Shown one piece after another: positions 35,113-43,834 of a DNA stretch of 64,000 bases; the stretch's first letter is position 1; every line of letters begins with the position of its first letter. The position numbers were made by a program, and so were the translations under genes. The notes below the pieces were generated by a model. That model worked only from the letters and a program-made list of their open reading frames with translations. It had not been told where the DNA came from and searched no databases. Source of the stretch: Actinomycetes bacterium (GTDB lineage Bacteria > Actinomycetota > Aquicultoria > Aquicultorales > Aquicultoraceae); the NCBI GenBank assembly GCA_021794835.1, contig JAJYQA010000027.1, forward strand, positions 27,604 to 91,603, written 5' to 3'.

Positions 35113-36396
35113 ATGGAGGAACCTAGTAAATTACTTAGCAAAGAGACTAGTGCTCCAACTAATGATATAAACAAGTTATTGTCAGCCAATGATAGTTTAA
35201 ATATAGATATGCTTAGAAGTAGAAAGCATTCGAGGTTTTCTTTGCTAAACTACAAGAATAAAGAGGCTGCGGCTATGCATTTTGAGGGTGTAGCCAAGCT
35301 CGATAAAAAGACAAAGAAGCTAGTAAAGCGGCTGCATAGCGGCGATATTGCGATTATTGACCATGAAGACCTAGATAGAGTTACAGCCGAGGCTCTGGTT
35401 GAAACAGGTGTCGATGTGGTTATAAACGCAAGCTGTTTTACCTCAGGGAAATATCCAAACACAGGCCCGGCAATTCTTTCCGCGGCAGGAATCTACCTGA
35501 TAGATAATGTCGGTGGGCAGATTTTTAACTTGGTCAAAGAGGGAGCGCACATAAGCGTGCAGGGCGAAACTATCTATCTGGACGAAAAAGCGGTTGCAAG
35601 CGGCAAAAAGCTAACCCATATGGCCCTTGCGAGGGAATATGAGAAGGCCAACAGCAGGTTGGGCAAAGAGCTTGAGAAGTTCGCTGTAAACACGCTTGAA
35701 TACATGCAGAAGGAGAAAGAGCTGATCCTTGATGGCTCTAAGGTACCTGAGACCCGAATTAATTTCAAAGGTCGCCATGTTCTTATTGTGGTCAGAGGGT
35801 ACGATTACAAGGCGGATTTGAAAGCGCTCAGGACTTATATCCGCGAGGTGAAACCGATATTGATAGGTGTTGATGGAGGAGCAGATGCCTTGATTGAAGA
35901 GGGCTATACTCCAGATATTATTATCGGGGACATGGACAGCGTTGTTGACGGTACTTTACGCCGTGGGGCCGAGCTTATTGTACATGCCTATCCAGGGGGT
36001 AAAGCTCCAGGTCTTAAAAGACTTGAAAAGCTTGGCCTGCCATCGATTATATTTGAGGCTGCCGGAACCAGCGAGGATATTGCAATGATCTTGGCGTACG
36101 AAAAGGGTGCGGATCTCATTGTTGCAGTCGGGAGCCACTTAAACTTGATAGAATTTCTCGACAAAGGTCGAAAGGGCGCGTCCAGCACGTTTCTAGTTCG
36201 CCTGAAAATAGGCAGTAAGCTTGTTGACGCAAAAGGCGTTAACAAGCTGTATAGATCAAATATAAAAATAAGCTACCTCATAATCCTGTTTTTAGCTGGC
36301 ATGAGTGCTATCACCGCTATAGTAGCAGCTTCGCCAAGCATAAGACAGTCAGTTCACTTGCTCGTAATCCAACTCAAACTTATGCTAGGAATATAA
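35113..36396 (+). CDS. steA: SteA-like protein (thiamin-pyrophosphokinase fold, C-terminal membrane anchor)
   Basis: A 427-residue homologue of mycobacterial Rv1697. The N-terminal domain contains DIAIIDHEDLDRVTAEALVETGVDVVINA and the centre a TPK-like motif GVDGGADALIEEGYTPDIIIGDMDSV. A C-terminal helix (about residues 380-405) anchors it in the membrane. In Corynebacterium SteA works with SteB in cell separation through RipA. ATG 35113 lies 8 bases after AAAAGG. The first 55 residues, before the conserved core, are hydrophilic and variable. Its neighbour is SteB, as in other Actinobacteria. Confidence 0.85.
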   Translation: MEEPSKLLSKETSAPTNDINKLLSANDSLNIDMLRSRKHSRFSLLNYKNKEAAAMHFEGVAKLDKKTKKLVKRLHSGDIAIIDHEDLDRVTAEALVETGVDVVINASCFTSGKYPNTGPAILSAAGIYLIDNVGGQIFNLVKEGAHISVQGETIYLDEKAVASGKKLTHMALAREYEKANSRLGKELEKFAVNTLEYMQKEKELILDGSKVPETRINFKGRHVLIVVRGYDYKADLKALRTYIREVKPILIGVDGGADALIEEGYTPDIIIGDMDSVVDGTLRRGAELIVHAYPGGKAPGLKRLEKLGLPSIIFEAAGTSEDIAMILAYEKGADLIVAVGSHLNLIEFLDKGRKGASSTFLVRLKIGSKLVDAKGVNKLYRSNIKISYLIILFLAGMSAITAIVAASPSIRQSVHLLVIQLKLMLGI

Positions 36397-36416
36397 ACAA
36401 GTCGAGGGGAATTTTA

Positions 36417-37307
36417 ATGTTTGACATGCGGTATCATATTGCGTCGCTAATTGCTGTGTTTTTGGCTTTGGCGATCGGTATTTTACTCGGAACTGTTATA
36501 GTCAACAAGGGCATACTGGCAGACCAGCAAACTTCGTTGGTAAAAAGGATAGAGTCAAACTTTAACGCGCTTAGGAACGAAAATAGCACCTTGCAGAATG
36601 AACTGTACGAGACAAGGGAGTTTGAGAGCAAAGCTGCCCCATTTATTATAAAAGATAAATTATCCGGGGCCAATGTGGCGATAATCATAACAGGATCACT
36701 TACAGACAGCTCGTTTCTTACCAACCTTACCGATGACCTGAAAAGGGCCGGCGCTGCTGTAAACAGCATAACGGTGGCAAAGGAATTTAATATAGGCAAC
36801 CAAGCAATTACTGTGCTCCAGCCATACATTCAAACCCCGCTTAATAAAGACAACGCCAGGGAGCTAATCTTACGAAGGATGGTTGATGATCTAGGGGCAA
36901 GCAATAGTAATGCAACTACCACAGCGTCCACTACGGAGAGTAATAACGCGTACCTCCTACAACTTAAAAACCTTGGCTTTATTAAGACGGATATCAATTT
37001 TAATGCGCCCGGTAAAACTATCGACAAAGCCGTTATCATCGGTGGCTCCGATGCAGGTGAAGAGCCAAAACTCACCGATCTGCCGATTATCCTGGAGCTT
37101 AAGAATCTAAACATAAGAACGGTCGGCACAGAGCCCTCAACCTGCAAAAAGTCCTATATGCGATCCTATCAGGCAGCAGGTATACCAACTGTTGATAACA
37201 TAGATCAGCGTATCGGGATTATCTCCGCGATTTACGCCTTGGCTGGCACCAACGGCAATTTCGGGATGAAAAGAACTGCCGGGCAGCTAATGCCAGCACT
37301 TCAGTAG
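36417..37307 (+). CDS. steB: SteB/MctB-like protein (copper transporter family name)
   Basis: A 296-residue protein. MFDMRYHIASLIAVFLALAIGILLG is the hallmark start of the Rv1698/MctB family, with one transmembrane helix, then a coiled coil (about 40-75) and a periplasm-side Rossmann-like domain. The family was linked to copper export in Mycobacterium tuberculosis and, as SteB, to cell separation in Corynebacterium. A Ser/Thr/Asn-rich insertion is present around residue 165. The position directly after steA and near pyrG supports orthology. Confidence 0.83.
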   Translation: MFDMRYHIASLIAVFLALAIGILLGTVIVNKGILADQQTSLVKRIESNFNALRNENSTLQNELYETREFESKAAPFIIKDKLSGANVAIIITGSLTDSSFLTNLTDDLKRAGAAVNSITVAKEFNIGNQAITVLQPYIQTPLNKDNARELILRRMVDDLGASNSNATTTASTTESNNAYLLQLKNLGFIKTDINFNAPGKTIDKAVIIGGSDAGEEPKLTDLPIILELKNLNIRTVGTEPSTCKKSYMRSYQAAGIPTVDNIDQRIGIISAIYALAGTNGNFGMKRTAGQLMPALQ

Positions 37308-37334
37308 CCAGAAACCAGAAACAAGAAGCCAGAA
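37307..37334 (+). repeat. CAGRA-type heptamer repeat array
   Basis: Starting at the last base of the steB stop codon: GCCAGAA ACCAGAA ACAAGAA GCCAGAA, four perfect-phase units filling the entire gap to the next ATG at 37337. Confidence 0.7.
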
Positions 37335-37336
37335 CC

Positions 37337-38017
37337 ATGCATGAAGAAAAAGTAATCGCCATAATAGCGGCCTATAATGAGGCGGATAGAATAGCGGCAA
37401 CCGTTAATGCAGTTAAGCAGGTAAGCGGTATCGGCAGAATTCTTGTCGTAGACGACGGCTCAAGCGATGGAACCGGCGATGTTGCAGAAAAAGCTGGAGC
37501 CGAGGTCTTGCGCCTTTCTAAAAACATGGGCAAAGGAAATGCATTGCAGCAGGCAATTTCCGGCGTAACTGAGGACGTAGTTTTGTTTTTAGACGGAGAC
37601 CTTGGCGATTGTGCAAGCGAGGCATCGAAAATACTTGGGCCCGTTATTGGCGGGGATGCGGATATGGTCGTAGCGGATTTTCCAAAAGCAAAGAAAGCGG
37701 GTGGGTTGGGTTTTGCAAAAGGGCTTGGCCGATGGGGGATTAAAAAATTCACCGGCGTGGTTATGGGCGAGCCGCTTTCCGGCCAGAGGGCAGTTAGAAC
37801 CGCGTATATAAAAGATCTGCGATTTGAGTCGGGTTACGGCCTTGAGGTCGGTATGAGCATTGATGTCCTAAGACGTGGGTGCCGGGTAATTGAGATTCCT
37901 GTAAATATGACACATCGGGAGACTGGCAGGGATTTTAAGGGATTCGTCCATCGGGGAAGACAATTTCTGGACATTATGAAGGTAATCGTCCGGCGGTTAC
38001 TAAATTCTGCCTCCTAA
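37337..38017 (+). CDS. Family 2 glycosyltransferase
   Basis: A 226-residue GT2. It has the nucleotide-sugar site IIAAYNEADRI, VVDDGSSDGTGD and the metal-binding FLDGDLGD (DxD-like), followed by LSGQRAVRT and a catalytic-region RGCRVIEIPVNMTHRETGRD. No transmembrane segment is visible. It resembles glucosyl-3-phosphoglycerate or polyprenyl-phosphate sugar synthases; the donor and acceptor cannot be told. First gene of a glycan cluster inserted between steB and pyrG. Confidence 0.85.
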   Translation: MHEEKVIAIIAAYNEADRIAATVNAVKQVSGIGRILVVDDGSSDGTGDVAEKAGAEVLRLSKNMGKGNALQQAISGVTEDVVLFLDGDLGDCASEASKILGPVIGGDADMVVADFPKAKKAGGLGFAKGLGRWGIKKFTGVVMGEPLSGQRAVRTAYIKDLRFESGYGLEVGMSIDVLRRGCRVIEIPVNMTHRETGRDFKGFVHRGRQFLDIMKVIVRRLLNSAS

Positions 38018-38094
38018 AATTTGACCTATTTAGTATTTAGTAAAATTCCTGTAATTCCTAGATAGAATTTGCCGATATATTACTTACTATTAGA

Positions 38095-38124
38095 TTGACA
38101 GGTTTTAAATTACGTAGCTTAAGT
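38095..38124 (+). promoter_or_regulatory. Possible promoter before the GT4 gene
   Basis: A perfect -35 TTGACA (38095-38100) is followed 18 bases later by TTAAGT (38119-38124), a poor -10. Weak support only. Confidence 0.3.
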
Positions 38125-38143
38125 AAATAGTAGGAGAGTATTG

Positions 38144-39244
38144 GTGATCGAAAGAGGCATACTTTACCTAGTAGACCCAACAACAAATAGCATGCGGCAG
38201 CATGTGTTAACCATCCTCAAGTATTTAAACCGGGCAAGATACAAACCTTACCTTGTAGTCTCCGAAGACGATTATCTTATTGAGCACGCCAAAAAGCTAA
38301 ACGTAGACTATATCGCCTCACCGGGTATTTCAAATGTAAATAAGTTAAGCATTGGCGGCATATGTAAGCATATAGAGCAGTTTGCGGAGGGGAAAACCAT
38401 AAATCTAATCCACAGCCATGGGGACCAGGCATGCTATGTTGGCACTCAAGTAGCAAAGGATTTGAGCCTACCGCATGTAAGCACAGTGCATACAATCTTT
38501 AATGGTAAGAAGAAAGGCTTCTTTAGTATTGGGCCCAATAAGGTGCTAGGCATGGCGGACCATATAATTGCGGTTTCTGAGGTGGTTAAGAGGTCTGTAG
38601 AAGATTTAAATGGCAAGGTTAGTTTGGTTTACAACGGCATTGAGGCTGATAGATTCGCGGAGACCCTGGATACAGAGCATTTATTCCGGGAGCTTAATAT
38701 AGAGAAGGGGAGCGTTTTAGTCGGCACCATCACAAGTTTAGAGCCGGGAAAAGGCACAGAGTATCTACTGGAGGCCACCCCATCTCTGGTTAGTTTTAGG
38801 CCAGATATGCACCTGATAATCGTGGGAGGCGGTACCGATCTGGAGAATCTAAAAAAGAAGGCGGCTAATATGGGACTAGTTAAGAGAACGCATTTTCTTG
38901 GATTTAGGCGGGATGTAGCGCATATATTAAAGAGCCTTGATGTTGTTGTAATCCCCAATACAACGCTGGGTCTTCCCATGATTCTCCTCGAGGCCCTGGC
39001 CAGCATTAAGCCTGTTGTAGTAACCGATGTGCCCGGTGTTCGCGAAGCCGTGGCGGAGGACTGCGTAGAGTTTATACCTCCAAAAAATACAGCCGCCACT
39101 GCCGAAGCGATTAAAAAGGTACTGTCAAACCGGTTTATTACTGAAGAGAAAGCCCGAACCGGCCAAAAGTTGGTGAAAGAAAAATTCAGCATCCAGCAGA
39201 TGATGAGGCCTACCGAATCTCTTTACCTTAAGGTTGCGAAATAA
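38144..39244 (+). CDS. Family 4 glycosyltransferase
   Basis: A GT-B enzyme of about 366 residues. The N-terminal Rossmann domain ends with HSHGDQACYVGTQVAKDL. The C-terminal domain has GTITSLEPGKGTEYLLEA, LIIVGGGTDLENLKK, FLGFRRDVAHILKSLDVVVIPN and the donor-binding GLPMILLEALASIKPVVVTDVPGVRE (EX7E-like). It probably transfers a hexose from a nucleotide donor onto a lipid-linked or cytoplasmic acceptor. Start GTG 38144 or TTG 38141 after AGGAGA. Confidence 0.88.
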   Translation: MIERGILYLVDPTTNSMRQHVLTILKYLNRARYKPYLVVSEDDYLIEHAKKLNVDYIASPGISNVNKLSIGGICKHIEQFAEGKTINLIHSHGDQACYVGTQVAKDLSLPHVSTVHTIFNGKKKGFFSIGPNKVLGMADHIIAVSEVVKRSVEDLNGKVSLVYNGIEADRFAETLDTEHLFRELNIEKGSVLVGTITSLEPGKGTEYLLEATPSLVSFRPDMHLIIVGGGTDLENLKKKAANMGLVKRTHFLGFRRDVAHILKSLDVVVIPNTTLGLPMILLEALASIKPVVVTDVPGVREAVAEDCVEFIPPKNTAATAEAIKKVLSNRFITEEKARTGQKLVKEKFSIQQMMRPTESLYLKVAK

Positions 39245-39430
39245 TCTCCTACTCCATCAAGCTGTTTTCACATCGCTAAAGTGTGGAAAATCTTAAAATT
39301 AATTATACTTGTTGGGCTAAGGCGTATATAATAATAGAGATTGCTTTAATGAGGATTGCATTAGACATGTCGGTCAAAGTAGGTATTGAACTATTGCTGA
39401 GAGGTGCAGCCTTAAAAAGTAGGTTAATGT

Positions 39431-40129
39431 ATGCGGAAGTTAGTAAGTTTTGTAGTTCCCGCCTATGATGAGCGTGCTTATATAGGTGAGGTGGTTAAGG
39501 CATTAGATGCAGTAAAACTGCCGGATGGTGTTAATCGTGAAATTGTAGTAGTAGATGATGGCTCGACAGACGGTACCGCCGATTATCTTGAAACACTAAG
39601 CGATATTTTAAGCTTAAAAATCCACCGTCTTGAGAAAAATAGCGGGAAGGGCTCGGCACTACGTGCGGGCTTTGGTGTAGCCAAAGGAGACGTAATCGTA
39701 GTGTGTGATGCCGATTCGGAGTACAGCGCTGATGACCTGCCGGGCGTAGTTCAACCCATATTGGACGGGCGGGCGGATATAGTTTACGGAAGCAGGTTTC
39801 TGGGAGCCATTAGTGGGATGAAATTTGCGAACCGACTTGCAAACCGCATTTTAACTGCATCGGCTAACATCCTTTTTAACGCGCATATAACGGATGAGGC
39901 CACCGCATATAAAGCTTTTAACAGAAAGGTTTTAAACTCAATAAATTTGACATGCACAGGCTTTGAGTTTTGCCCAGAGGTCACCGCTAAAACTCTAAAA
40001 CGCGGATATAAAATTCAGGAAGTGCCCATCAAATACGTAGCGCGAAGTATTGAGGAAGGCAAGAAGATCAAGTGGCAGGATGGTTTTGTGGCGATCTGGA
40101 CTCTGATAAAATACCGGTTTACCAATTAG
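39431..40129 (+). CDS. Family 2 glycosyltransferase, dolichol/polyprenyl-phosphate mannose synthase-like
   Basis: A 232-residue GT2 with SFVVPAYDERAYIGEVV, VVDDGSTDGTADYL, VVCDADSEYSADDLP (DxD), YGSRFLG and DEATAYKAFNRKVL, matching DPM1-like enzymes that load a sugar onto a polyprenyl phosphate. It has no membrane helices, so a partner would flip the product. The next gene (40177) is a GT39-like membrane enzyme of the type that uses such lipid-linked sugars. The 186 bases upstream hold no gene. Confidence 0.86.
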   Translation: MRKLVSFVVPAYDERAYIGEVVKALDAVKLPDGVNREIVVVDDGSTDGTADYLETLSDILSLKIHRLEKNSGKGSALRAGFGVAKGDVIVVCDADSEYSADDLPGVVQPILDGRADIVYGSRFLGAISGMKFANRLANRILTASANILFNAHITDEATAYKAFNRKVLNSINLTCTGFEFCPEVTAKTLKRGYKIQEVPIKYVARSIEEGKKIKWQDGFVAIWTLIKYRFTN

Positions 40130-40176
40130 TGATTTAAGCTTCTATTAATTGATTTACCAAAACTCATAAATAGTGG

Positions 40177-41463
40177 ATGCCTAGTGTGGGGGTAATTAAT
40201 AGGTTGCGTAGACTAGATATAGCAAAAATTATACTTATTATCGCACTTTTGCTAGGGATTGTGCTGCGCGTAAATATGTGGCAGCAAGGCGAGGGCAATA
40301 ACATATTTAGAAGGTCAAGGGACTCGGTGGCGTACGATGCAATTGCCAGAAACTTACTTGCTGGAAAAGGCTACGTTGGAACAACCCACATGATCGAAAG
40401 AAAAGGCCAGCCTACCGCATTTTACGGTCCTATCTATCCATTTTATCTTGTTGCGATCTATACCGTATTTGGAAGGTCGGTTAAGGCGGTGCAGTTATCC
40501 CATATGATAATTTCGCTGGCAACCGTCGTCCTGCTCTATATTTTAGGGGAAAAAGTCTATGGAAAAATGGCGGGAGCTTTAGCAGCCCTAATTTTTGCTT
40601 TGTCGCCCCAGATTGCCCACTATAGCTTCTACTTAATGTCAGATACGCTAGACATATTGCTAGAAATATTATTACTTATTTTAATTGTTGCTTTTCTTCG
40701 TAAGGAACGCCCGTCTATGTGGGTATTGGGTGGAACCGGACTATTGCTCGGTATAGCCTATCTTTGCCGGCAGACCGTTTTCTTTTTTCCGGTAATTCTA
40801 ATTCCGATTATGTGGTTGCGCTATCGGAACAATGGGCGTGCCTGGTTACTAAAGTCCGTAGCGGTATTAACGGCTGGGATTTTGTTGGCAATTGCCCCCT
40901 GGGTAATCCGCAATTATATAGTTTTTAAAGAGCCATTAGTGGAGACAACAACCGGACCTGCTACTTTGTGGTGGGGTACACTTGAGGATAAGGGAACCCC
41001 ACTGAAGACTTTGGTAAGAAGATATAGAAACGATCACCCCGATATGAACGAGGTCCAAATGAGCCACTTGATGGCTAAAGAGGCAGAAACAAGGCTATTT
41101 CACATGACCAAGGGTGAAGTAATCGAAAGAATTGAACAGAGACCAAGGCGATTATTTGGTTTTCCATGGCCTTTAAGATTAAGCAGCCCTCAAATGAGGG
41201 TAGGCATAAGTTATGCACTGCTTGGTTTGTTAGGGACAATTGGCCTGTTTGTGGGCATACGTGGAAAATATGACCGTGTATTGATAGGGTTATATGCAGT
41301 AATGACCATGGGCCTTCATCTTTCTACTCATACAGTATTTAGGTACTTAATGCCAGTAGTGCCATTTCTCGCCCTTGGCTCGGTAAACCTTCTATTCTAT
41401 GCAGGCAGTTATATAAAGCAGCTATTATATAACATACAAGGTAAACACACGGCAACCATTTGA
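40177..41463 (+). CDS. GT39/ArnT-like membrane glycosyltransferase
   Basis: A 428-residue polytopic protein with about 9-10 hydrophobic segments. An acidic first loop (RRSRDSVAYDAIARNLLAGKGY) and PTAFYGPIYPFYL follow the first transmembrane helix, as in PMT_2/ArnT-type enzymes that use polyprenyl-phosphate sugars on the outer face. Typical Asp residues appear as D in SRDSVAYDAIA and MSDTLDILLE. The acceptor is unknown. ATG 40177 lacks a clear ribosome binding site. Confidence 0.75.
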   Translation: MPSVGVINRLRRLDIAKIILIIALLLGIVLRVNMWQQGEGNNIFRRSRDSVAYDAIARNLLAGKGYVGTTHMIERKGQPTAFYGPIYPFYLVAIYTVFGRSVKAVQLSHMIISLATVVLLYILGEKVYGKMAGALAALIFALSPQIAHYSFYLMSDTLDILLEILLLILIVAFLRKERPSMWVLGGTGLLLGIAYLCRQTVFFFPVILIPIMWLRYRNNGRAWLLKSVAVLTAGILLAIAPWVIRNYIVFKEPLVETTTGPATLWWGTLEDKGTPLKTLVRRYRNDHPDMNEVQMSHLMAKEAETRLFHMTKGEVIERIEQRPRRLFGFPWPLRLSSPQMRVGISYALLGLLGTIGLFVGIRGKYDRVLIGLYAVMTMGLHLSTHTVFRYLMPVVPFLALGSVNLLFYAGSYIKQLLYNIQGKHTATI

Positions 41464-41541
41464 CTATGCCTTAGAGCGAGTATATTATAAACTTCATGTG
41501 ATTCTTGCTGTAGCCGTAGTTTATTGTTTTTGGAGGTAGTA

Positions 41542-43821
41542 ATGCAGCGTAAGATTGCAGCTGTAGTTTTATTAATTTTTTTACTCCTATTGATAACCCC
41601 ACAACCATTACTGGCAGAAACAGACAAAAATGTTACCCCTCATGATTCCAATAATAAGGTTGTCTTTATCTTAATGGACAACATAACCTGGTCGGATATT
41701 ATAGCTGCGAATGATCCGATATTAAACAATCTGATAAAAAACAGCTCGATTGGACTTTTAAACAACCGGACCGCTCAAGCATTGACTCGCTCAAGAAGTG
41801 CGCTTACTGTAGGTACCGGTGTTAGGGCAGGTGCAGATCCTACGAGCTTTGAGGAGTTTAATGCGGACGAGCCGTACGGTGATGACCTGGCCATGACTGT
41901 GTTTAAGCAACGCACCGGGAAAACAGCTAAACCGGGTCAGGTTCTTGAACTTGGCATTGCCCCAATAATAAAGGCTAACGAAAACGGCATGCAAGATCTT
42001 ACCCCTGGCGACCTGGGGAGCATTATAAGGGATGCCGGCAAGAAAACCGCGGTTATAGGAAACTCGGATACCGCATTAAGTAACGACCCCAACGGCTACA
42101 ACCGAGAGGCAGTCGACATAGCTATGGATAAAAATGGCATTGTTGATTACGGGGATGTCGGCAAAGGAATGCTTAAGCGAGACCCAAATTACCCGTTTGG
42201 AGTAAAGACCGATTACCGAAAACTTGGGGGTAAGTTCAAAGCACTTTTGGATAAGACCGATTTTATTGTTGTTGACCTTGGTGATACGGCGCGAGCAGAT
42301 TTTTATGAGCAGTACGCCTTCAAGCGTGTAGCACAACGGGAGAAAATAAAGGCTATTCATGCAGGAGCTCGTTTTATAAAGCAGGCCATGGAGACTGCCG
42401 GCGATAACACAACGTTTATCGTTGCCTCGCTGTCGCCTCCTGGCTCATCGAAGCAGCCGATAAAATCTACAGATGAACAGTTAACGCCGATAATTGTTCA
42501 CGGCCCAGGCTTTAGGGGGGGCGGATTGATATCCGGCTCAACCCAGAGAAAGGGGATTGTAACAAGTGTCGATATTGCGCCGACCGTGCTCTCCATTTTG
42601 GGATTGCCGAAAGGGGCCACCATGGTCGGAACCCCGATGCAGTACGGCGGATCCGGAGTTAACCCAGAGAGCTTAAATAGTTTTAACCTAAGTGCGGTTG
42701 GGGTTAAAGATACAAGAAGGACGGCGATACTTGCCTACATTTATATCCAGGTCGCCCTTTACGTGCTTGCCGCATTGGTTTTAGCGTACCGAAAGATGCT
42801 TAACAAAGCTTCAGTTGCAATTCTGGAAACCTTGATTTTTATGGCTATGGGTTTTCCGCTCTTTTCCTTCTATACAACTAAACTCGAGCACCTGGCAAGC
42901 CAGGATATCTTAATTACGCTACTTACCATCGGAGCATCTTTGGTGTTTGCGATTATCTTAATGCTCACGCGCCGCAAGGCACTTCACCCAATAATCGGGA
43001 TATCGGCAATTACACTTGTTGTGCTATCGGTAGACGCGTTACTGGGGGCGCCATCGTTTGTTAACAGCATCTTTGGATACGACCCGATAAGGGGGTCGCG
43101 CTTCTTCGGTGTCGGGAACGAAGCCATGTCAATACTTATTGCTAACGCACTCCTTGTCTTTGGCATATTACTTGAGAAGGCGTGGAATAAGTGGACCATC
43201 CTTGTCGGTAGTGCTGTATGCGTACTGACCACGGTAATTATCGGATTTCCGACACTGGGTGCCAATACCGGCGGCATCATCGCAGCGGTGGCTGCATTTA
43301 CTGCAATGCTTTTACAGGCTATTAAATCGAAGGCAAAGGTAAGAAACGCCGTAATAGTCTTTGCAGTAATAGCGGCTGTTTCAGGGCTGTTTATTGCCTA
43401 CGACGTGATGAACGGTGCGCAAACGCACATGGGGCGAACTGTTGAGATGATAGCCTCGGGTGGTTTGCCGGAGATTGTAACCATAGCTACCCGGAAGCTA
43501 TCAACCAACCTGATGATACTTAGATACAGCACATGGTCATATTTTCTTCTGATAACGCTGGGGGTTTTTACATTCTTATGGTTTAGGCCGGCCGGGGTAT
43601 TAAGAGGCATGCTTGCCAACTACCGGGGGATATCGGTTGCAATTACAGCATCCATCATCGGAGGTATCTTTGGATTTGCCTTTAACGACTCGGGAGTTCT
43701 AATCCCGGCGATTATCATGTCTTATATTATACCGGCGGTTATTTACTTAATGCTTTGGGAGAGGTACCACTCTCCGGGGAAGTCAGGAGCCAGGAGTCAG
43801 GAGCCAGGAGCAACTCATTAA
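41542..43821 (+). CDS. Alkaline-phosphatase-fold protein with C-terminal multi-membrane domain
   Basis: A 759-residue two-part protein. The signal peptide QRKIAAVVLLIFLLLLITPQPLLAE (residues 2-26) leads to an extracytoplasmic alkaline phosphatase/PglZ-like domain (to about residue 380: VVFILMDNITWSDI, QALTRSRSALTVGTG, SVDIAPTVLSILGLPKG). The C-terminal half has about ten membrane helices. The metal-site residues are only partly recognisable. Such fusions could transfer or remove phospho-groups on envelope polymers; function is inferred. GGAGGT precedes ATG 41542. The last 13 residues (GARSQEPGATH region) are encoded by heptamer repeats. Confidence 0.7.
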   Translation: MQRKIAAVVLLIFLLLLITPQPLLAETDKNVTPHDSNNKVVFILMDNITWSDIIAANDPILNNLIKNSSIGLLNNRTAQALTRSRSALTVGTGVRAGADPTSFEEFNADEPYGDDLAMTVFKQRTGKTAKPGQVLELGIAPIIKANENGMQDLTPGDLGSIIRDAGKKTAVIGNSDTALSNDPNGYNREAVDIAMDKNGIVDYGDVGKGMLKRDPNYPFGVKTDYRKLGGKFKALLDKTDFIVVDLGDTARADFYEQYAFKRVAQREKIKAIHAGARFIKQAMETAGDNTTFIVASLSPPGSSKQPIKSTDEQLTPIIVHGPGFRGGGLISGSTQRKGIVTSVDIAPTVLSILGLPKGATMVGTPMQYGGSGVNPESLNSFNLSAVGVKDTRRTAILAYIYIQVALYVLAALVLAYRKMLNKASVAILETLIFMAMGFPLFSFYTTKLEHLASQDILITLLTIGASLVFAIILMLTRRKALHPIIGISAITLVVLSVDALLGAPSFVNSIFGYDPIRGSRFFGVGNEAMSILIANALLVFGILLEKAWNKWTILVGSAVCVLTTVIIGFPTLGANTGGIIAAVAAFTAMLLQAIKSKAKVRNAVIVFAVIAAVSGLFIAYDVMNGAQTHMGRTVEMIASGGLPEIVTIATRKLSTNLMILRYSTWSYFLLITLGVFTFLWFRPAGVLRGMLANYRGISVAITASIIGGIFGFAFNDSGVLIPAIIMSYIIPAVIYLMLWERYHSPGKSGARSQEPGATH
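43782..43813 (+). repeat. CAGRA-type heptamer array inside a coding 3' end
   Basis: GTCAGGA GCCAGGA GTCAGGA GCCAGGA GCAACTC, four near-perfect units, lie before the stop codon at 43819-43821 and are translated as part of the preceding protein tail. Confidence 0.7.
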
Positions 43822-43834
43822 TATATTGGACGGT

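Noticed and set aside
39283..39468. 61-codon frame between the GT4 and GT2 genes
   Set aside because: It has no ribosome binding site and overlaps the following GT2 start; the spacer is AT-rich and looks non-coding.
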